From Christensenella hongkongensis (GTDB lineage Bacteria > Bacillota > Clostridia > Christensenellales > Christensenellaceae): a stretch of DNA of 64,000 bases. Positions 61,001 to 64,000 of the stretch are shown one piece after another. The position numbers were made by a program, and so were the translations under genes. Location: positions 337,928 to 401,927 of the forward strand of contig NZ_LAYJ01000112.1 of NCBI RefSeq assembly GCF_000981035.1, read 5' to 3'. Position 1 is the first letter of the stretch. The number at the start of each line of letters is the position of its first letter. A model generated the notes under the pieces. It saw nothing but the letters and a program-made list of their open reading frames with translations. It had not been told where the DNA came from and ran no database searches.

Positions 61001-63031
61001 AAAACACTTACGTTTGAAAGGCAGGCTGCAAGTGGTAAGTTGAGCATTGGTGCAACTGATCCGACAGTTAGTCAGGCTTTTGCGATTGCAGGAACGGAGA
61101 TAACTTCGCCGTATGGAATTAGTACTGTAGAAACTAAAATATGGAACGAGCAAGAGGGAGAAGAAAACGCAAAAACATATACGATGGCATCAAACGGGAA
61201 CGGAAGTTATTCTCAGTATTTCAATATTTCCGAACATAATTATACTTATGGAACTTACCATGTTGAGTTGTATTCGACAGATATGCTTGGAAAAAAAGAT
61301 AAACTGGATGAAAAGACGGTTACAGTAGAGAAAGATCCTTCTTTACCAAATATGTCTGGTCTTTCATTTGGGGCTGCGGATCCCACAACTTCAAGAGCCT
61401 TTGCAGTAAGTGCGTCTAATGTTACTGCGCCTGCTGGCATCTCTAAAGTACAATTCAAAGTATGGAGTGCAGCAAGTGGAGGCTCGGACGCAATAATATA
61501 TGATGCCAATAATGATGGTAAAGGGAACTGGAGCATTTATTTTGCAATCAGTAACTACAATAATCGTTATGGGAAATATATATTCCAGGTAATTGGAACC
61601 GATAATAATGGTACAAGTAATATTATGGGAATGGGTTCTCGTGTTGTAGTGAATACAAATACGCATGACATCATGGGTATTTCAGATGCCGCCAAAGCAC
61701 AAATGGTGAATTTATTTAAGCAAAAGACGACGCTTACAGAAGCAACATTCAGGCAACGTTATGGCATGGAAATTGAAGATTTTGTCGGACTCTATATTAG
61801 CGAGGCGGCTATGGAAGGAGTTCGGGCAGATGTTGCATTTGCACAGATGTGTCTGGAAACCGGCTATTTGAAATATGGCGGGGATGTTAAATGGGAGCAA
61901 TATAATTTTGCAGGTATCGGCGCGACTGGCGGAGGAGCTGGTGGAGCAACATTCGCTACTGTTCAGATAGGAATTCGTGCGCAGATTCAGCATCTCAAGG
62001 CATATGCGAGTACTGCGGCTTTAAATAATGCTTGTGTTGATCCGCGGTTTAGCCTTGTAAGCAGAGGTTCGGCGACAACGGTAGAAGCCCTTGGCGGGAA
62101 GTGGGCTACAGACCTTAATTACGGAAGTAAGATTGTCACTATCATGGATAGCTTTCTAAATGCGAGCACAATGCTTTCGAGTGAACCGATGACGATGGTA
62201 TTGTCTCCGGAAGAAGAGACACTGCCCCAAGAGGAGAATGCAATAGAAACGCCAGGGCTGGATGAGCCGGAAGTATCTAATCCGCCTGTTGAGGAAGACA
62301 ATACACCTGAGATTATGTCCGGAGTGAATCCTTCTGTGACGAAGGAACAGGCTGTTCAGTATTTGCGTGAACTTGATGTAGAGAATCTATATGGGATTTC
62401 AGCAGAAGAATTTGTATCGATTTATTGGACTGAAGCGGAAATCGAAGGAGTTGACTTTGGGATTGCATTTGCTCAGGCATTGAAGGAAACTGGTAATATG
62501 AGCAGTGATGAACAAGAAGAGGCTAATAATCCAGGAGGATTGTATTCAAAAGACGATTCCCGGAAGATTCGTTTTGCCACGATCGAGGAAGGTATAAGGG
62601 CGCACATTCAGCAATTAAAGTGTTATGCGTCTGAAGAAGAACTGAAACAGGAGCTTTGTGATCCGACATGGGACGAACAAATTAGAGGAACAGCAAAAAC
62701 CGTTGGAGCATTTTGCAAAGCAAAGGAATATAATTCCGAATATTATTCCGGTTGGGTTGAAATATGGAATAAGATGAAAAACATTGTCATTTCCGGAGCA
62801 GAAGATGATTTGCCATTGCCCAAGCCGACGCCAACGGTTGGTGCAGAAGAATCCAAGAACCCCAATGATGTGCCGCCAGAATCTATCGTTGCTCCAGATA
62901 CTGAAACTTCTGAGGAGCAAGAAGTTGAAAGTAATGATAGGCAAAATAATGAGATGCTGGGTGAATCAAATTTGGACAAGGCGCAGAATACAGAGGATCC
63001 GTCTATAAGTGCCGGGGAAACAGGTCCATAA
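58034..63031 (+). CDS. Large secreted wall hydrolase: amidase, nine repeats, two glucosaminidase-like domains
   Basis: A 1665-residue exported protein. Signal peptide at about 1-35. The Amidase_3 domain (about 38-245) has zinc site VIDPGHGMSDPG, SIHHNSY and VVVETAFLTNP. Nine repeats of about 106 residues (starting near 260, 366, 475, 582, 685, 792, 899, 1002 and 1110) resemble the GBS_Bsp-like wall-associated repeat, each opening with an xFGxTDPT-like segment. Glucosaminidase-like domain 1 (about 1212-1370) keeps FAQMCLETGYL and NFAGIG. Domain 2 (about 1430-1590) keeps KETG but reads NNPGGLY. An acidic tail ends the protein. It would cut peptidoglycan at two bond types, for separation or turnover. 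GAGGTAG precedes the ATG. Confidence 0.93.
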   Translation: MTRKSPIFVFISIFITISIFFTSYCIFPISKAEAASADKIIVIDPGHGMSDPGAIGINGTQESDVNAQLAYKTAKELKSRGYTVYLTHRVDKWVSGATDIPVLLNYDKDKYDFSTELAAEANKVQPDLYISIHHNSYESSSASGNEVYYTTNQNSLFVSRSIDLANMIFNGIGSLGIYRKRSVKNFAETTGRDAPIKYVNAPAVVVETAFLTNPTDYANIVSSSVQSKVSGKIADGVDQFIQKYPNKLSLDSTPPTMTSMSAGTADPTMAMAFAVAAVGVTDPSGVKEVEFKVWPNNLSESSARIYKGNIAASGNWEAYIDLNPFGNGLNAYYIDAYGTDAYGNKGKMGRLIVNRASDDGTISAQKLTFGATDPCYAENMAILVEGVTAVRGVKEVQIVAYNTAHKSSTMQIYNAWDSGNGQWSAYFDLSQHGNQYGTYNFDVYVKDPAGARTKVLPTKSITFLKDTVGPTSDGVYFGTPNPTAMDGFVVQARNVADVHGVSSVNFKVWPQSKGESAAVTITGNNKGNGTWEAYFSAQALFGGMKDTYYFKAIGTDGYGNVSEMAQNSVQLIADTVSPTIGALSYGATDPTAASGFAIQVSGVNDNFGVADVTFEIWRESDGDSSKKVLKASDKGNGTWDAYFSTSGVGKYIIEAYATDWAGNKSARLRKTITIQSDVVPPTVGSLGIGTSDPTEQQAFAVIANDVTDINGVKSVVLEVFREADGEASKISLPMNQNGNSWSVYFNFDVCNGGKPGKYIFRIVATDNKGNSGVAAQGSRTLSGDGEGPEIGNVTFGTTKPEVQRGFAVQVSDIVDSSGVASVTAEVWDDTTGVNGKKTYQMNAKGNGVYDMYFSMGAFSYRAGTYTFNFTATDQKGNKTSKQETLVVTGVAGASKTDGIIFGTTNPTQRVDTAIQVNKVTEGFGVQSVKLAIWPNSKGQGAAKWYNCNNDGTGNWSAYFHISGFGYTLGDYTVEAHVVDKTGVDYVVDKKTLTFERQAASGKLSIGATDPTVSQAFAIAGTEITSPYGISTVETKIWNEQEGEENAKTYTMASNGNGSYSQYFNISEHNYTYGTYHVELYSTDMLGKKDKLDEKTVTVEKDPSLPNMSGLSFGAADPTTSRAFAVSASNVTAPAGISKVQFKVWSAASGGSDAIIYDANNDGKGNWSIYFAISNYNNRYGKYIFQVIGTDNNGTSNIMGMGSRVVVNTNTHDIMGISDAAKAQMVNLFKQKTTLTEATFRQRYGMEIEDFVGLYISEAAMEGVRADVAFAQMCLETGYLKYGGDVKWEQYNFAGIGATGGGAGGATFATVQIGIRAQIQHLKAYASTAALNNACVDPRFSLVSRGSATTVEALGGKWATDLNYGSKIVTIMDSFLNASTMLSSEPMTMVLSPEEETLPQEENAIETPGLDEPEVSNPPVEEDNTPEIMSGVNPSVTKEQAVQYLRELDVENLYGISAEEFVSIYWTEAEIEGVDFGIAFAQALKETGNMSSDEQEEANNPGGLYSKDDSRKIRFATIEEGIRAHIQQLKCYASEEELKQELCDPTWDEQIRGTAKTVGAFCKAKEYNSEYYSGWVEIWNKMKNIVISGAEDDLPLPKPTPTVGAEESKNPNDVPPESIVAPDTETSEEQEVESNDRQNNEMLGESNLDKAQNTEDPSISAGETGP

Positions 63032-63062
63032 TAGACAAGACAAAACTACTTTAATACGTAAA

Positions 63063-63093
63063 AAAGAGGGATTCTAATGATGAATTCCTCTTT
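63063..63093 (+). terminator. Probable terminator after the wall hydrolase
   Basis: AAAGAGGGATTC pairs with GAATTCCTCTTT (one wobble), but only a short T run is inside the 3' arm and none follows strongly, so efficiency is uncertain. Confidence 0.5.
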
Positions 63094-63101
63094 GCTCTGA
63101 T

Positions 63102-63130
63102 TTGATTATTGTCAGAATAAATGATAAGAT
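63102..63130 (+). promoter_or_regulatory. Promoter of manC
   Basis: TTGATT (63102-63107), 17 nt, TAAGAT (63125-63130), 29 nt before the start. Confidence 0.6.
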
Positions 63131-63159
63131 AGAATAGATTTTTAAGAGTGGAGAAAATT

Positions 63160-64000
63160 ATGGTAAGCAGTATTATATTAGCAGGTGGAAGTGGGACACG
63201 GCTATGGCCGCTTAGTAGTTCGGCAAAACCCAAACAATTTTTGAATTTATTTTCAAATAAAAGTATGCTCAGAGAAACGAGTGAGCGGATTGCGGATGTG
63301 GTCCCTGCAAAACATCAGTATATCCTTACGGGAGAGAAATATACCCCGTTTGTAAGAGAGGAATTTGGTAATACTGTCAACATTATGGCAGAACCCCAGG
63401 CGAAAAATACCGCGCCTTGTATTTTATGGGCGGCGGTTACAATTAAAAAGCATTCAGGTGATGGTGTAGCGGTTGTTATGCCATCTGATCATACCATCAG
63501 GGATGGAGGAGAATTCCACAGGGCACTTTCGGCAGCGGTTAAAAGAGCTGAAAGAGGTAATATTGTCACCTTTGGAATCCGACCAACGCGGGCCGAAACC
63601 GGTTATGGATATGTTGAAATTGAGACGAGCGATTATGTATTAAACCAGACAACGGAAAAATTGGTTTCTTTCCACGAAAAACCAAATCAAACATTGGCTG
63701 AAAAATATTTGCAAGCGGGGAATTTTTTATGGAATAGCGGGATGTTTGTGTTTGATATTCAAACAATGATCGATGAGTTTCGTAAATACGAACCGGATTT
63801 ATATGATTTATTTACTACGATTGATCCGGATGATGAGGAGCAGGTTGCACAAGCGTTTGAGAAATCAAAAAGTATATCTATTGATTATGCAGTTATGGAA
63901 AAAACAAAACAGGCATACTGTATTCCTTCGGATTTTGGTTGGAGTGATGTAGGTGGATATGAAAGCCTGCACGAAGAAAATGAAAAGGACGCATACGGTA
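63160..64000 (+). CDS. manC: Mannose-1-phosphate guanylyltransferase, partial
   Basis: Makes GDP-mannose from mannose 1-phosphate and GTP, feeding gmd. The first 280 residues are open to the window edge. Motifs: SSIILAGGSGTRLWPLSSSA KPKQF at the N-terminus, EPQAKNTAPC, MPSDHTIRD, TGYGYVEIE, FHEKPN, WNSGMFVF and FGWSDVGGYESL, all typical of ManC. GTGGAG precedes ATG 63160. It is placed at the far end of the glycan locus with its own promoter. Whether it also has the isomerase domain cannot be seen. Confidence 0.95.
   Translation, partial: MVSSIILAGGSGTRLWPLSSSAKPKQFLNLFSNKSMLRETSERIADVVPAKHQYILTGEKYTPFVREEFGNTVNIMAEPQAKNTAPCILWAAVTIKKHSGDGVAVVMPSDHTIRDGGEFHRALSAAVKRAERGNIVTFGIRPTRAETGYGYVEIETSDYVLNQTTEKLVSFHEKPNQTLAEKYLQAGNFLWNSGMFVFDIQTMIDEFRKYEPDLYDLFTTIDPDDEEQVAQAFEKSKSISIDYAVMEKTKQAYCIPSDFGWSDVGGYESLHEENEKDAYG

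Noticed and set aside
60257-61153. 298-codon open frame antisense to the wall hydrolase repeats
   Set aside because: Periodic shadow of the repeated domain; Cys/Arg/Ser-rich composition.

Overview
The window reads as a chromosomal segment of a Gram-positive (monoderm-type) bacterium of the Clostridia. Pointers are the ribosome-binding sites, the TPP-riboswitch-controlled thiT, an L10-leader in front of rplJ-rplL, an XRE/cupin-potABCD operon, ECF-type transport and a large secreted wall hydrolase. No rRNA, tRNA or CRISPR array was seen. I would not go below class with confidence; the mixed base composition would fit a Christensenellales-like lineage, but that is a guess.

Layout. 1-8.3 kb is house-keeping, G+C-richer sequence: thiT (minus) with its riboswitch, a YfbR-like HD nucleotidase, rplJ-rplL, a small operon of Ala-rich/coiled-coil proteins, a two-component system with an attached membrane-anchored protein, and a CwlD-like amidase. 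8.4-13.1 kb is the polyamine uptake operon (regulator, potA, potB, potC, potD). 13.2-20.6 kb is a more A+T-rich module: a TetR regulator with a striking 32-bp operator, two exporter-fold half-ABC transporters and a complete ECF transporter (S, T and fused A1A2), followed by a decayed IS200-type transposase. 20.6-28.7 kb returns to house-keeping genes: diguanylate cyclase, cytidylate-kinase-like protein, MATE pump, M29 aminopeptidase, class II aldolase, a pair of 4-TM transporters, and gapA.

29-64 kb is a long, A+T-rich cell-surface glycan locus. A strong promoter at 29.04 kb starts a run of nearly contiguous, often overlapping genes: gmd and rmd (GDP-D-rhamnose synthesis), an FkbM methyltransferase, GT4 glycosyltransferases, and a Wzm/Wzt ABC exporter with a C-terminal cargo domain. 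Next is a nucleotide-sugar cassette (dehydratase, nucleotidyltransferase, epimerase, PLP aminotransferase, hexapeptide acyltransferase, GT2). After a terminator and a decayed stretch come the parts of a GtrA/GtrB/GT-C type glycosylation system: a YfhO-like membrane protein, an 857-aa GT-C-like protein on the opposite strand, a GtrB-like GT2 preceded by an attenuator-like leader, an alpha/alpha-toroid-like protein, an FrhB-GtrA fusion and a UDP-glucose dehydrogenase. The locus closes with a truncated methyltransferase, a GerMN-like anchored protein, a 1665-aa amidase/nine-repeat/glucosaminidase wall hydrolase, and manC, which is cut by the window edge and would supply GDP-mannose to gmd.

Taken together, the right half appears to build an ABC-exported, probably D-rhamnose-containing polysaccharide carrying an N-acylated amino-deoxysugar, and to decorate it outside the membrane. 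The points most worth a second look are the FrhB-GtrA fusion, the competing-hairpin leader at 50.93-51.04 kb, the double-palindrome TetR operator with its hybrid ABC/ECF module, and the nested divergent promoters at 22.76-22.79 kb.
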